From assembly GCA_017165825.1 (NCBI GenBank), contig CM029368.1:1746634-1810633 (forward strand): a stretch of 64,000 nucleotides of DNA, in the 5' to 3' direction. This DNA comes from Hepsetus odoe. Lineage: Eukaryota > Chordata > Actinopteri > Characiformes > Hepsetidae. Position numbers and translations under genes: made by a program. Each line of letters begins with the position of its first letter. The stretch's first letter is position 1. This document shows, piece after piece, positions 12,926 through 24,310 of this stretch. The notes under the pieces are model-generated. The model did not search any database, was not told the origin of the DNA, and saw only the letters and a program-made list of their open reading frames with translations.

Positions 12926-13930
12926 TCAACAGTAGAGCAGGCCTGGAGATGAACCAGAACCAGAAATGGAACAATCAATATTAATGACCAAAATGGAGCA
13001 AAGGGAAACGTAGAGCTTCTTAGGTTTGTGTTGATGTGAAAGCCTCAAATACTCAGAGATGAAGAGCAGATCCACTAGACCTGCACCTTCTGTCCACCTC
13101 AGGCTGCCGGTCAGACTGTGGGTGACTTGCCAGGGTTCAGAGAACCGGTGGTGAAATTTGAAAATGTGAAGTTGTTTCATACGTGGGATCCTGACTCTGT
13201 AAACGGTGCTTAGGTTACGCTGTCGGAAGCTGTAAATTAATTTCTCGCTGAAACCGGATCCTACCTGGCACTTACAGCCGGCTCTCGGGCCAACGGCGGC
13301 CTCCGAGAGGCTACAATTACAGCTGGACATTAACACCACCCTTCTGGGAAAGAGGCGCAAACAGGGCGTTATCTAGAACATGTCCATAAATAAAGCTCAA
13401 AATGAGCAGAGACATGAAATTTGGATATTGCAAGAATATTTTGACATGGGGACCACGTTTGTTCTAATAATGGCGGCTATACTGTATAATGATTTGCCAA
13501 AGTGTATGGTCTGTAATCATTCACTCATTATAGAGCTCAAATAGAACCATAATACTGGCGACACACATCATCTGATGGTGTGAGTTCAAGCCAGTGTGAG
13601 CTCAGTGTGGATGCTGATGTGGAAAACCATGAACGTGAAATGCAAACAGTGTAAAATGGAGAATGACCACACTGACCTTCTCCCAGTCTCTGATGGCTCG
13701 GCAGTTGTTAAGCCTTGCTCTGGTAAACAAGGCGCCGCTGCCAATTAACCTTGTTTAGGTGCCGAACTCACGCGATCCTTCCAGTGGGTGCAGCTTCAAA
13801 CCGGGAAGACAAATAGATCTTCGGAATCAGGACGTTACACGCACAGGGTATTTGTTGCCGACGGTGACAGTCAGACATCACACACACACGATGCAGAAGC
13901 AACGGAAAAGCTAACTACGCAAATGTCCCA
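12926..13930. other. Intergenic, no gene recognised
   Basis: Mixed sequence. A 144-codon minus-strand open frame (12926-13360) has no recognisable domain, no convincing splice context and is treated as chance. Confidence 0.4.
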
Positions 13931-13940
13931 GTTCAGTTTG

Positions 13941-14137
13941 GTGGTGGTGGTCTAGTGGTGGTACTTACCTACGGGCCTCTGGCTCAAGATGTCCCAGGTT
14001 CTAATCCCACCTCAAGCCCTACCACGACTGGGTCCCTGAGCAAGACCCTTAACCCTGAGTGTCTCCAGGGGGGACTGTCCCCATAACTAGGACATGGAAG
14101 TCGCTCTGGATTAGAGCGTCTGCTAAATGCCGTAAAG
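13941..14137 (+). mobile_element. tRNA-derived SINE (family B)
   Basis: Begins GTGGTGGTGGTCTAGTGGTG (box A-like) and has CCAGGTTCTAATCCCACCTC (box B-like), TGGGTCCCTGAGCAAGACCC and the tail GAGCGTCTGCTAAATGCCGT. The tail is common to many teleost SINEs and LINEs. Other copies: 33571, 33880 and 55837. Confidence 0.85.
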
Positions 14138-14159
14138 TAGTGAGCACAATGAGATCTCT

Positions 14160-14262
14160 GCACCATGTGCCTGGGGAGCAGTGACGAGGACTGTACCTTG
14201 CCCAAGGGTTCCTCAGGGCAACCTATTGGTCTGGGAATCAAACCCACAACCTTTGACAACCC
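14160..14262 (-). mobile_element. SINE family A fragment
   Basis: Contains CTGGGGAGCAGTGACGAGGA, TCAGGGCAACCTATTGGTCT and AATCAAACCCACAACC. Both ends are truncated. It abuts the family B SINE to its left. Confidence 0.7.
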
Positions 14263-14339
14263 TAAATGCTCTGGAGCTCATGGTCTTGAAGAACATCCGA
14301 GGTTGCGAATTGGAGAATATTGAGTAGTTCCAAAAAATG

Positions 14340-14690
14340 AGGAGCAACATTTCAGAGTGACGGCGAGTGTATGAGGTTATGCAGGTTGGAATGGGTGGAG
14401 AAGAGTGAAAGGAGTGATCTGTGAGGGTGAGAGTGAAAGGGGGGAAGGTTCGCAGGACGGCAGTGAGACCAGCTATGTTGTACGTGTTGGAGACGATGAT
14501 GAAAGGACAGGTGATGGAGCTGGAGGTGTCAGAGTTAAAGATGCTGAGATTTGCATCGGGAGAGACGAGTTTATGAAGGATGTTTAGGATAGAGGTGACA
14601 GGAAAGAGGAGAAGAGGATGGACAAAGAGGAGGTTGATGGACAAGATGAGAGAGAGGACATGCAGGGGGACAGTGTGACGTGTGCAGTCA
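14340..14690 (+). mobile_element. RTE-type LINE 3' region, rearranged
   Basis: Forward copy containing GGTTGGAATGGGTGGAGAAG, GTGAGACCAGCTATGTTGTA, GAGCTGGAGGTGTCAGAG and AAAGATGCTGAGAT, then a jump to GACAAAGAGGAGGTTGATGG. The middle is deleted and frames are broken. Confidence 0.75.
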
Positions 14691-14944
14691 GCATACAAAT
14701 TCAACCAGAAACTATATAAGAGTGTGTTAAAGTGAATTTTTGGACTGACAACCATTTCTAGTGGAAAAATGAACAGAACTATGAAAGGAAATGAAAGAAC
14801 CACAGCTGGACCTTCCAGGACACATCTCTGTTCTCCTCTAACGTCGGGCTGATGACCTGCGTTCTCCACCTGCCCTTCAGAGCGTTACATAACATGTTTT
14901 TCTTCCTCTAGTGATGGAAAGTGGTTTATGCAGGATGGAGCAGG

Positions 14945-14945
<1 letters not shown>

Positions 14946-14977
<32 letters not shown>

Positions 14978-15034
14978 AGTGTGTGAGTGTGTGTGAGTGT
15001 GAGTGTGTGTGTGTGTGAGTGTGTGTGTGTGTGC
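14946..15034. repeat. GT microsatellite
   Basis: About 90 bp of GT repeats with GAGT interruptions. Confidence 0.9.
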
Positions 15035-15319
15035 GCAGTACGTGCTACTGTTCATGTTCTGTTGATAAAGCACACGTACGTAAACATGGCTGCCACTTCA
15101 AGGCATGACTATTTGCCAGAACTTCTGCTGCTTCGAGAACGGGCTCTTTTCACCATGTTGGTTACCATCTGTCACGCTGCAGTGGAGAACATGCAGCACC
15201 CTAGAACAATCCCACAATGCACCACATATACGATAAAAACCCCCCAGTGCACACAGAATACCCACAATGCAGTGTGTTGTATGCCCCGGTGACGGCTTAG
15301 CAGCTCTTTAATCAAAAGT

Positions 15320-16070
15320 TCCATTCTCTGCAATACCGTTCTAGATAGAGCTTCAATGGGGGAAATAGTGACTTCTGCTAATCGCAGTGGTGTTCTAGAA
15401 AGGGCTCCAAAGAAGCAATGATTAGAGCAGGGTTTCTGGTTTCCATAGTCGTAGTCTAGGCCACAAATAGTGACACCAATTCTGTTCCTCATGATGGCGT
15501 TCTAGATAGTGTCCAAGAAGAGTGTTTAAAATAGCTTGCTTATATAATGTTGGCGTTCCAGATAGTATCCTATAATCTTTGATAGAGCTTCCTTTTAGTA
15601 GTACTGTTTTAGACAGTAGTGTCCTATAATAATGTTAGTGCTCTAGATAGTGCCATGCACTCATGTCATGTAGTGCTTTATTTAGAATACCTAAAATAGT
15701 GGTGTTCTCCATTGTGTCCCATGCGTTACATAGATGACTTGGTGTTCTAGTGATAACGTGCTATATAGATTACTCACGTGTTGGTGTTCTAGTGTCCTAT
15801 AACTTTTATATGAAGTTTTAGATGACATATAATAGCATTGTGTTCTAGATAGCATCTTATAATAGTCTTTAATATGCTTAATTACGATGGTGTTCTAGAT
15901 AATGTCTATAACAATTTTTATAAAGCTTTATAATAGTTTTGTGTTCTAGATAGTATCCTATAACAAATTTTCTTTTATAGTTTACTCAAGATAGTGCTGG
16001 TGTTCTAGATAGTGTTCTATTATGTAGTTTACTTGTAATAGTGTTGGTGTTCTAGATAGTGCCCTGTGAG
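15320..16070 (+). repeat. Degenerate ~60-75 bp tandem repeat (GTTCTAGATAGTG motif)
   Basis: The phrase GGTGTTCTAGATAGTGTCCT, or close variants such as GCGTTCTAGATAGTG, GCGTTCCAGATAGTA and GTGTTCTAGATAGCA, recurs roughly every 55-80 bp, about a dozen times. It is usually followed by CTATAAT-like words. Divergence between copies is high, so this is an old array. Confidence 0.7.
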
Positions 16071-16288
16071 AGAGGACTCCTAAGAGAGTTCAACATCCTT
16101 TATTAAAATGAAAGCTGTTCATGGAGGTGCAGGTTCTAATGTATGGAATGAAGTTCCCAGTCTGCTGGAGGAGTGAATGTAAAATGTTCCCCAGTGTCTC
16201 ACCAAAGCACCCAATCAACGAGCGCGAGAATAAAGCTGAAGGTCCACAGCGCCCCCTGCTGGGTGATTTATTTCACACTAGTGATCCT

Positions 16289-16612
16289 GGGGCGGCACAG
16301 AGGTGCAGTGTGTAGCTCTGACGACCTGACAGTGAGAAGGTCCTGGGTTTGATCCCCAGGCGGGACGGTCCGGGTCCTTTCTGTGTGGAGTGGACATGTC
16401 TCCATGTGTGTTTCCTCTGGGAACTTCAGACACGTCAGGTGGACTGGAGATGCTAAATTGTCCCTCTAGGTGTGAGTGTGTGTTTGTCCTACGATGGACT
16501 GGCGGCCTGTCCAGGGTGTCCACGCCTTTCTCCCCGTGAGTGCCGGGAGAGACTCCAGCACCATCCACGGTCCTAATCAGGACAAGCGGCTCAGAAAATG
16601 AGTGAATGAGGA
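16289..16612 (+). mobile_element. tRNA-derived SINE (family C), full-length
   Basis: Starts GGGGCGGCACAGAGGTGCAG (box A region), has GGTCCTGGGTTTGATCCCCA (box B), TCCTACGATGGACTGGCGG, GAGAGACTCCAGCACCATCC, and ends GGACAAGCGGCTCAGAAAAT followed by a GAGTGAATGAG tail. It lies about 350 bp downstream of the polr3gl stop. It could fall inside the polr3gl 3' UTR if the AATAAA complement near 16268-16273 is used. Confidence 0.8.
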
Positions 16613-16963
16613 TTCACATTTGCTACGAAAAAAGGGACACGACCGCCTGTAAACACAATGTCAAAGATTGTCCGCAGCCTCGTAACACACAGACGGGACA
16701 AAATCCCTAAATTAACACTCAATTAACATTCATTAACGATCAGTCAAAGGCACCTAAGACAATGATCATGGATCCTGAAGGAAACGGCATTAATGTCAAT
16801 AAAAACAATAAGATTCATCAGCAGCGACATCGGTGTCCTGCACGGGATCACCAAGCTAAAGGGGACGTCCAGTCCCGAGACGTGTTTCCAGTAAAGCAGC
16901 ATTAACGCCCAGCTCATCGCTCACACACTCCGTGTTAAAGATGTGGGACAATCAGAACGTCCT

Positions 16964-19900
16964 CTAGTAGGTAGCTTCGTCCATGTTGTCGTCGCTGTCT
17001 CCTCCGAAGTCCTCGCCGTTGTCGAAGTAAGACATGATGTAGTCTGTCTCCTGGAAGCGGTTCAGAAGAGAAGATGGTGAGACTGTCAGGAGTCGTCTCC
17101 CAAACTGAGCCACGTCCGAAAGAGGACAAAGGTCTAAAGGTCTCTCCACACTCACCTCCTCAAACTCTTCTTCGTCGTACTCCTCCCCTGGTTCCGACTC
17201 GCCTTCGTCCTCTGCTGTTTTCTTCTTCTTCTTCTCCTCATTGTCCTCCTCCTCAGAGTGGTTCTCCTCCTCTTTCTTTTCGAGAGTCTGAAAAATCAAA
17301 ATGGTTCACGCACAAAAAAATCCATACGTCATGAAAGCAAATATAGCTTAGTAGTGCATGATGATGATAATAATAAAAATAATATTAATAATGATAATAA
17401 TAATGCTAACACTACTAATAATAATGAAGAAGAATCATTATTTTTATTATCATTATCATCATTCTTCGTCTTCTTCTTATTATTATTATTATAATAAGAA
17501 TGATAATATTATATGATGATAATAATAATAATATATTAACAACAATAATATTAAGAAAAAGAATTATTATTATTATTTACTGCTTGTAGCTATTTGAAAA
17601 TAAAATATTTTATTTGTATTATCATAATAATTACGATGTAAGAAGAAGAAGAAGAAAATAATAATTATTATATTATTATTATTATTATTATTATTATTTA
17701 CTGTTTGGAACATTTTATTATTATCATTTTATATCATTTCTATGCAACAACAATAACAAAAATAACAACAAAAATTATGATTAATATTATAATATTATGA
17801 TATTATATTATATATTATATAATATTATGATCACATTTTGAGATTCACCTCCAGTTTGTTGATGACCTCCTCTGGACCAGCGGCGGGTTTAATTTTGGGC
17901 TTCACTGGTGGCTTGGCCTCTGTGGACACACGGGTGATGGTGAACATTACTGGGACGTCTGTTTGAAATGTAGCTGCAGTTATTGAACTACACTTTACAG
18001 GATGTTAATAGTGGTGTTCCTCTACTTCCTTTGCTCGACTTCTGCTTTGATACCAGGCTCCTTAGACGGCCCGATAGTCTGAAATAAACTTACACACGTA
18101 TAAACTCAATCGGCCTGATTATAGGCTGCTTTTAATCGCTGGGATCAATAAAACATCCATCCGCTCTCCAGGACTGGAGCTCAACCATTGTTCAAACATT
18201 TGGTCAAGGTTACAGTTTTAGGCTGGACAGTGAAGACAGATTAAACACTAACGTTCCACCTTAAATACTGCAGTGAAGACAGATTAAATACTAACGTTCC
18301 ACCTTAAATACTACAGTGAAGCCAGGTTAAATACTAACGTTCCCACGCGCCATGCTGCAGTGAAGCCAGATTACATACAAAAGTTCCACCTTAAATACTA
18401 CCGTGAAGGCAGATTGAACACCAACGTTCCACCTTAAATACTACAGTGAAGGCAGATTAAGCACCAGCGTTCCACCTTAAATACTACAGTGAAGGCAGAT
18501 TAAACACCAACGTTCCACCTTAAATACTACAGTGAAGGCAGATTAAACACCAACGTTCCACCTTAAATACTACCGTGAAGGCAGATTAAATAATGAACTC
18601 CCAGCTACGGGCTACAGCTGAAGCAGCACATGCTCTCACTGCAGGTTCGGACGGGTTCTGTAAAGCTGCTTTAGAAATAAAACTGACTTGACTCGACTTG
18701 TCTGGACTTTCTGAGGAGACTCCAGTGTTTCAGTGTGTGAGAGCCTCACCTGGACTCCACTCGATTCTGTTGTTCTTCGGTTCTCTGGTCTGGTATTTAT
18801 CAGAGTAACGTTCCACATCTAACAAAGAGAACCGACACGGTTATCTTGTGTGACAGTATAGAAACCATATATTATATATATTTATTTATTTTATATTTAT
18901 ATAACATGTAGTGTATATAGTAGTTTACATAGTATATATAGAGACAGTTTATATAGTGTATAGTTATATAGTATATGTGTATGTATATATAGTAGTTTAT
19001 ATAGTATAGTATTATATAGTACAGCTTATATAGTATATAGTGTATATAGAGACAGTTTATATAATATAAGCTGTATATGAAATTACAAACATATGCATAG
19101 TATTTAGTGTATATAGAGACAGTTTATATGTACATAGTGTATATAGTACAGCTTATATAGTATTTAGTGTATATAGAGCCAGTTTATATAATATAGTGTA
19201 TATATAGTACAAGCTTATATAATTATGCAGCATGTATAGAACAGTTTATATAATATAGTGTATATAGTACAGCTTATATAGTATTTAGTGTATATAGAGA
19301 CAGTTTATATAGTATAGTGTATATAGAGACAGTTTATATAATATAGTGTATATAGTACAGCTTATATAGTATTTAGTGTATATAGAGACAGTTTATATAG
19401 TATATAGTATATAGAGACAGTTTATATAGTATATAGTGTATATAGAGACAGTTTATATAATATAGTGTATATAGTACAGCTTATATATATGTTTGAGTAT
19501 TATATAGAGACAGTTTATATAGTATATGAGTATATAGAGACAGTTTATATAGTATTTGGTGTATATAGTACAGTTTATATAGTATATAGTGTATATAGTA
19601 CAGTTTATATAGTATATATAGTACAGTTTATATGGTATACATTGTATATAGAGAAAGTTTATATAATATATAGTGTATATAGTAGTTTATATAGTATTTA
19701 GTGTATATAGAGACAGTTTATATAGTATATAGTGTATATAATACAGTTTATATAGTGTATAGTGTATATATTGGTGTATATAGTATATAGTGTATATAGA
19801 GACAGTCTATATAGTGTATAGTGTGTATAGTAGTTTATATAGTATATAGTGTATATAGTACAATTTATATGGTATACAGTGTATATAGAGATTTTCTATA

Positions 19901-22668
19901 GTATATAGTGTATATAGTAGTTTATATAGTATATAGTGTATATAGAGGCAGTTTATATAGTATACAGTGTATATAGTACAGCTTATATAGTATATAGCGT
20001 ATATAGAGACAGTGTATATAGTATATAGTGTATATAGAGACAGTTTATATAGTATATAGTGTATATAGAGACAGGTTATATAGTATATAGTGTATATAGA
20101 GACAGTTTATATGGTATACAGTGTATACAGGGCAGTTTATATAGTATACAGTGTATATAGTACAGCTTATGTTATAAACGTATATAGAGACAGTGTATAT
20201 AGTATATAGTGTATATAGTAGTTTATATAGTATATAGTGTATATAGTAGTTTATATAGTATATAGGGTATATAGAGGCAGTGTATATAGTATATAGCGTA
20301 TATAGTGTATATAGTACAGTTTATATAGTATATAGTGTGTATAGAGACAGTTTATATAGCATAGTGTATATAGTAGTTTATATAGTATATAGTGTATATA
20401 GAGACAGTTTATATAGTGTATAGTGTATGTAGTACCAGTTTATATATAATTATATAATTGTGTATGAAGACAGTTCCCATATAGCATAGTGTATATAGTA
20501 GTTTATATAGTATATGGTGTATATAGAACAGTTTATATAGTGTATAATTATTATGTGTTACAGTTTATATAGTATATATCAGTGTATATAGAGACAGTTT
20601 ATATAGTATATAGTGTATATAGTAGTTTATATAGTATATAGTGGATATAGACAGTTTATATTGTATATAGTGTATATAGTACAGTTTATATAGTATATAG
20701 TGTATATAGAGACAGTTTATATGGTATATAGTGTATATAGTAGTTTTATATAGCATATAGTGTATATAGTACAGCTTATATAGTATATAGTGAATATAGT
20801 ACATTTATATAGTATATAGTGTATATTAGTTTATATAGTATATAGTGTATATACAGGCAGTTTATATTGTATATAGTGTATATAGTACAGTTTATATAAT
20901 ATATAGTGTATATAGAGACAGTTTATATAGTGTATAGTGTATGTAGACAGTTTATATAGTATATAGTGTATATAGACAGTTTATATAGTATAGTGTATAT
21001 AAGACAGTTTATATAGTATATAGTGTATATAGAGACAGTTTATATAGTATATATAGAGACAGGTTATATAGTATATAGTGTATATAGAGACAGTTTATAT
21101 AGTATATAGTGTATATAGTATATAGTGTATATAGTACAGTTTATATAATATATATAGAGACAGTTTATATAGTATATAGTGTAACTTGTGTCTTTATTTT
21201 TAGCAGTGTGTGTGTGTGTGTGCGTGTGTGTGTGTGTGTGTATGTTAACATATGTAAGTGAAAGTGAGGAAGACGAGGCGAGACGGCTGTTTAACAACAC
21301 AATATAAAACGGTTCCGATACGAGATCCGTGGCTTTCAGCTACCGCTCGTCACCCGGGAACGACACAACGGCCGCTCGTCACCCGGGAACGACACAACGG
21401 CCGCTCGTCACTCGGGACAATGGACCGGATTTACATGTGAGTGTTAGACAACGGCAGCAGCTCCAGCTCCCCCTCACCTCTCTTTGCTCCGGATGGACGT
21501 ATGTGGAAGGGCAGGTTCTTGCTGGAAGTCCGGAGCTCTTGTTTCAGAGCCAGCATGTAATCCACCTCCTCCCCCGTGAGCAGCGGGACCGGCCTGAACT
21601 GCATGGGCTGAGAACGCAGACACAAGAGCCTGGTCAGACACGGGGACACACGGGGACATTCATCTCAAACAGATCACACACCATCTACCGTTCTTTTACA
21701 GTAAATAATAACTTTCAATGTAAAAATCAAACACTAGACAGAGAGACACGTCTTACAATTACATCAACTGAGCTGTAATTACCTGCTAATTAACACCTCA
21801 AAGTATGGCCCACTTTGAGTCGAGTCATTCTATTTTCCAAATGTTAATTTTATTAGGATTGTATTCTTGATTTAAAATGTATACTTTTTTTTTACCTGGA
21901 TTTAATTGTTTTATTGCTTATTATTTTAAAAGATATTCATTTTAACTTCATTCAGACACTAAAGGTCTAATAACTTTTAAAAAATAATAAAAATAATTCA
22001 TTCTCCATCTTTTTTTAAGAAATTCTAGATATAAATTTCATAAGAGCACTGTTCTAGACATTCACTTTTGAGGGCTTCATTTCAGAGCCTTGTTTTAATG
22101 AGAACTCTTAGTTTTATTAGTTTTATGAGAACGGAATTCTAAATGCTAATATAATAAAATAAAAGTCTATGAAACTAAATTCTAAATGAACTGTAAAAAA
22201 CTATTTCCTAGTTATTACTTTAAGAGCACCAATCTAGAAATGTACATTTATTATCATTTCATTAAACCGACCTTTATTATATATATATATATTTTTTTTT
22301 TACTTTCTAAACGTTACTTATGTTTTGAAACGGACAGGATGTTGCTTTTATAATCATTTTGGTGAAAAGAGTTTTGTAAACGTATGAAGTAACCGAGAGA
22401 CTGAAAGAAGTGTTGCTCTGAACCGAACCGCGTCCACTGGATCTACAGACGGAGCTGCTCGTCGTTGCTGTGGACTCGGTGGAAGTTCAGAGCAACACCG
22501 TGTTCTCCTTCAGGTCTCAGGTGCGAAACTGGAGTGCTTTATCCGAGTTCGTACAGGGTAGAGCGGCGACGGGGCCTGGGCACTGCTGGGTAGGACGTCC
22601 CCTCGTCCAAAGCCCAGAGAGTCCACGTTAAAGGTGAAGAGACTTCGTCCTCGTCCTCTGCCTGCCAT
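16964..22668 (-). CDS. polr3gl: RNA polymerase III subunit RPC7-like (six coding exons)
   Basis: RPC7/RPC7-like is a subunit of the RPC3-RPC6-RPC7 subcomplex of nuclear RNA polymerase III, used in initiation. Coding exons on the minus strand: 22668-22555, 21607-21478, 18818-18750, 17919-17849, 17287-17156 and 17050-16964. All have GT/AG junctions and phases match through the whole chain, giving 200 aa. Visible features: a Gly/Arg start (MAGRGRGR, then FTFNVDSLGFGRGD), FRPVPLLTGEEVDYMLALKQ (residues ~41-60), the VERYSDKYQ block, a basic Lys/Pro stretch, a highly acidic Glu/Asp region (~130-172), and the hallmark C-terminus YIMSYFDNGEDF then DDNMDEATY. The C-terminus and the VERYSDKYQ region favour the GL paralogue over POLR3G. 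After the IEWSP residues the family normally continues DWRRLP; that segment is absent (see findings). The model is short by about 18 aa compared with what I recall as the human length (218 aa). Confidence 0.88.
17300..17840. repeat. AAT/AT-rich simple sequence in polr3gl intron 4
   Basis: Nearly continuous runs of ATAATA, ATTATT and TATTAT on both strands, with an imperfect palindromic TATATTATATAATATTATGA segment near 17800-17830. No coding content. Confidence 0.8.
18232..18590. repeat. 43-bp minisatellite in polr3gl intron 3
   Basis: About eight copies of a 43-bp unit containing CAGTGAAGGCAGATTAAACA and CGTTCCACCTTAAATACTA. The 14-nt word GTTCCACCTTAAAT also forms the arm of the hairpin at 63761-63819. 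Confidence 0.85.
18849..21184. repeat. 2.3-kb AT-rich minisatellite (30-31 bp units) in polr3gl intron 2
   Basis: Dozens of head-to-tail variants of a unit made of CAGTTTATATAGTATATAG and TGTATATAGAGA (or TGTATATAGTA). GAGACAG and GTACAG variants are interspersed, with higher-order duplications and single-base slips. It spans nearly the whole intron between the exon at 18818-18750 and the exon at 21607-21478. Confidence 0.95.
21205..21241. repeat. GT microsatellite
   Basis: A GT run with one GC interruption directly follows the large minisatellite. From 21330 to 21420 three near-identical copies of CCGCTCGTCACCCGGGAACG follow, separated by ACACAACGG. Confidence 0.8.
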
Positions 22669-22672
22669 GACT

Positions 22673-23440
22673 TCTGAAATAAAACTAAAAACAAACACAC
22701 GTGCTCAAAACCCAAGTACGATATTCACAAAAAACACCTTTTGAATAAATTCTAATAATAAAAGAACACGCTGTAAATATCAGCTCTGTGCAAAAGTCTT
22801 CAGCCCCTCATTCCTTCATATTTCACATCCAGACGTTCTTGCATGTCTAATATTGAGGAGCAGTTCTCCAGATCTTCCTGAAGGACAGTGTTGTTGTCTC
22901 TCATGTTCAGTCCAGTCTCTGTACCTGAGCAGTTCTCCAGATCTTCCTGAAGGTTTTTTGTTGGTTAATCCACACAGTGATCTACGTCTGAACCATTTAT
23001 TTAATTTAATTTTGCCAAAAAATAAGACAATCTGAGAAGTAAAACATATTTTGGCACCAATAAGCTGATTTCAACCAGTACATGATATTTAGACATTTAG
23101 ACAATGTTTAAACTATACTATATTATAAGAGAACATAATAAAATCAGGGTATACTTTAAAATATATAAAGAAATTGTAGAAGAATAATATAATATATAGT
23201 GTAATATAATATAATTCCCACGTTATTACAGCTTATTAAACCAGAAACAGACAGACGTTAAACTATAAAGAGCATTAAGAGGTAATGATGAAGTTATTAC
23301 AGCTCTCATTACAGTATTTTACAGTAACTGTAACGCTAATGAACCCAGGCTGTGTTTAATCACCTCACTCTCGAGCTTCTCTTCCTCTCTTTTCGTCCTC
23401 AGACCTCCAGCTCTCTGTCCGCCTCCAGCCTGAGGCGGGT
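22673..23440 (-). other. polr3gl: Inferred polr3gl 5' UTR intron and upstream exon
   Basis: A strong acceptor (TTTTATTTCAG) lies only five bases before the start codon, ending at 22674, so the leader must be spliced. A candidate donor GA|GTGAGG is at 23369-23364 on the minus strand, placing a noncoding exon upstream of it. The dispersed element at 22785-23010 sits inside this intron. RNA evidence is needed; the donor choice is inference. Confidence 0.5.
22785..23010 (-). mobile_element. Dispersed inverted-repeat element, ~1.3 units of the 69-bp repeat
   Basis: Starts CTCTGTGCAAAAGTCTTCAG (terminal sequence), includes one full 69-bp unit and part of a second (GAGCAGTTCTCCAGATCTTC repeated), and ends with GGTTAATCCACACAGTGATC. 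It lies in the inferred 5' UTR intron of polr3gl. Same family as 4455, 48118 and 52691. Confidence 0.7.
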
Positions 23441-23620
23441 CCGGTTCTGATGTTGAGCCCAGACTCCCTTTAAACCCGCCGAACCGGGCCGAGTCTTCAG
23501 CACCACGTGAGTCTGTGTTTACGGAACACGTGGGTCTCTGCCTGCGCTGCGCCCCGCCCCCTGCAGATCCGGCACCTCAGGACCCTTTGAGTAGCCCTGG
23601 GCGTGCCTGAGCAAAAATCC
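23400..23620 (-). promoter_or_regulatory. CpG-rich candidate polr3gl promoter with two E-boxes
   Basis: This is the most CpG- and GC-rich stretch around polr3gl. It has a GC box (CCCCGCCCCC, about 23550-23560) and two perfect CACGTG E-boxes at 23504-23509 and 23527-23532, 23 bp apart. Position just upstream of the inferred leader exon supports a promoter. Binding by MYC/USF-type factors is inference from the motif. Confidence 0.5.
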
Positions 23621-24130
23621 CAACCTGAGCGGTGTTTCTGTTGAAGAAATTCAGGATTTTTGACACTTTCAGTCTCATTTTTCTCACATTTTGGATTATA
23701 TTTCATTCTTTCATTCATTTCAGACCAAAAGAGCCCATCAGTCAAATGCTGAAATGAGTTTAATGCAAAAGAAGTTGGTTTTCTATAATTTTTTAAAATT
23801 TAATAAGTAATTAAATCATAATAATAATTATTATTATTGTTATCATAAATTAACACTGAGGTTTAATTTGTGTGCTGTGACGTGTTTCACAATGACAAGA
23901 ATAGTCACTTTCACTTTTCCAGATTCTTCTTTTTCTTCTTAACCTCTTCTTTACCTTTTTCCCTTCTTCCTCTTCTTCTCCTTTCAATCCTGGGGCCTAA
24001 CCCTAGTGTCACGCTTGGTGTTGTGGGCTGGACATATGGGCGTAGCCGGGGGTCTTGTCCTCAGCTGTATTCAACATGACTTCAAGACACAGGACTCAGG
24101 AACCAGTAGTGTGCTGAACATAACACGTGT
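23620..24130. other. Intergenic, no gene recognised
   Basis: Contains a TTATTATTA stretch near 23820-23845 and a pyrimidine-rich TTCTTCTTTTTC stretch near 23920-23980. No gene seen. Confidence 0.5.
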
Positions 24131-24310
24131 GAACCAGTAGACTGCCCTGAGGTACCCTTGAGCAAGGTACCGTCCCAGTCACTGCTCCCTGGGTGCTTTC
24201 AATAGCTGCCCCCTGATGCACGTGCGTGTATGGGTGAAACGCAGAGGTTGAGTTTCGTTGTGGTGTGCTGCGTTTCACTATGATGAGGACAGTCACTTTC
24301 ACATTCACTT
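24131..24310 (+). mobile_element. SINE family A, 5'-truncated
   Basis: Lacks boxes A and B and starts at the CCAGTAGACTGCCCTGAGGT junction. It has GCAAGGTACCGTCCCAGTCA, CTTTCAATAGCTGCCCCCTG and a GTCACTTTCACATTCACTT tail. Confidence 0.8.

Noticed and set aside
12926..13360. 144-codon minus-strand open frame
   Set aside because: No domain or motif recognised and no supporting exons nearby. Retained only as unassigned intergenic sequence.
14213..14869. 218-codon minus-strand open frame
   Set aside because: It is mostly the antisense of a forward LINE fragment (14340-14690) plus the edge of a SINE.
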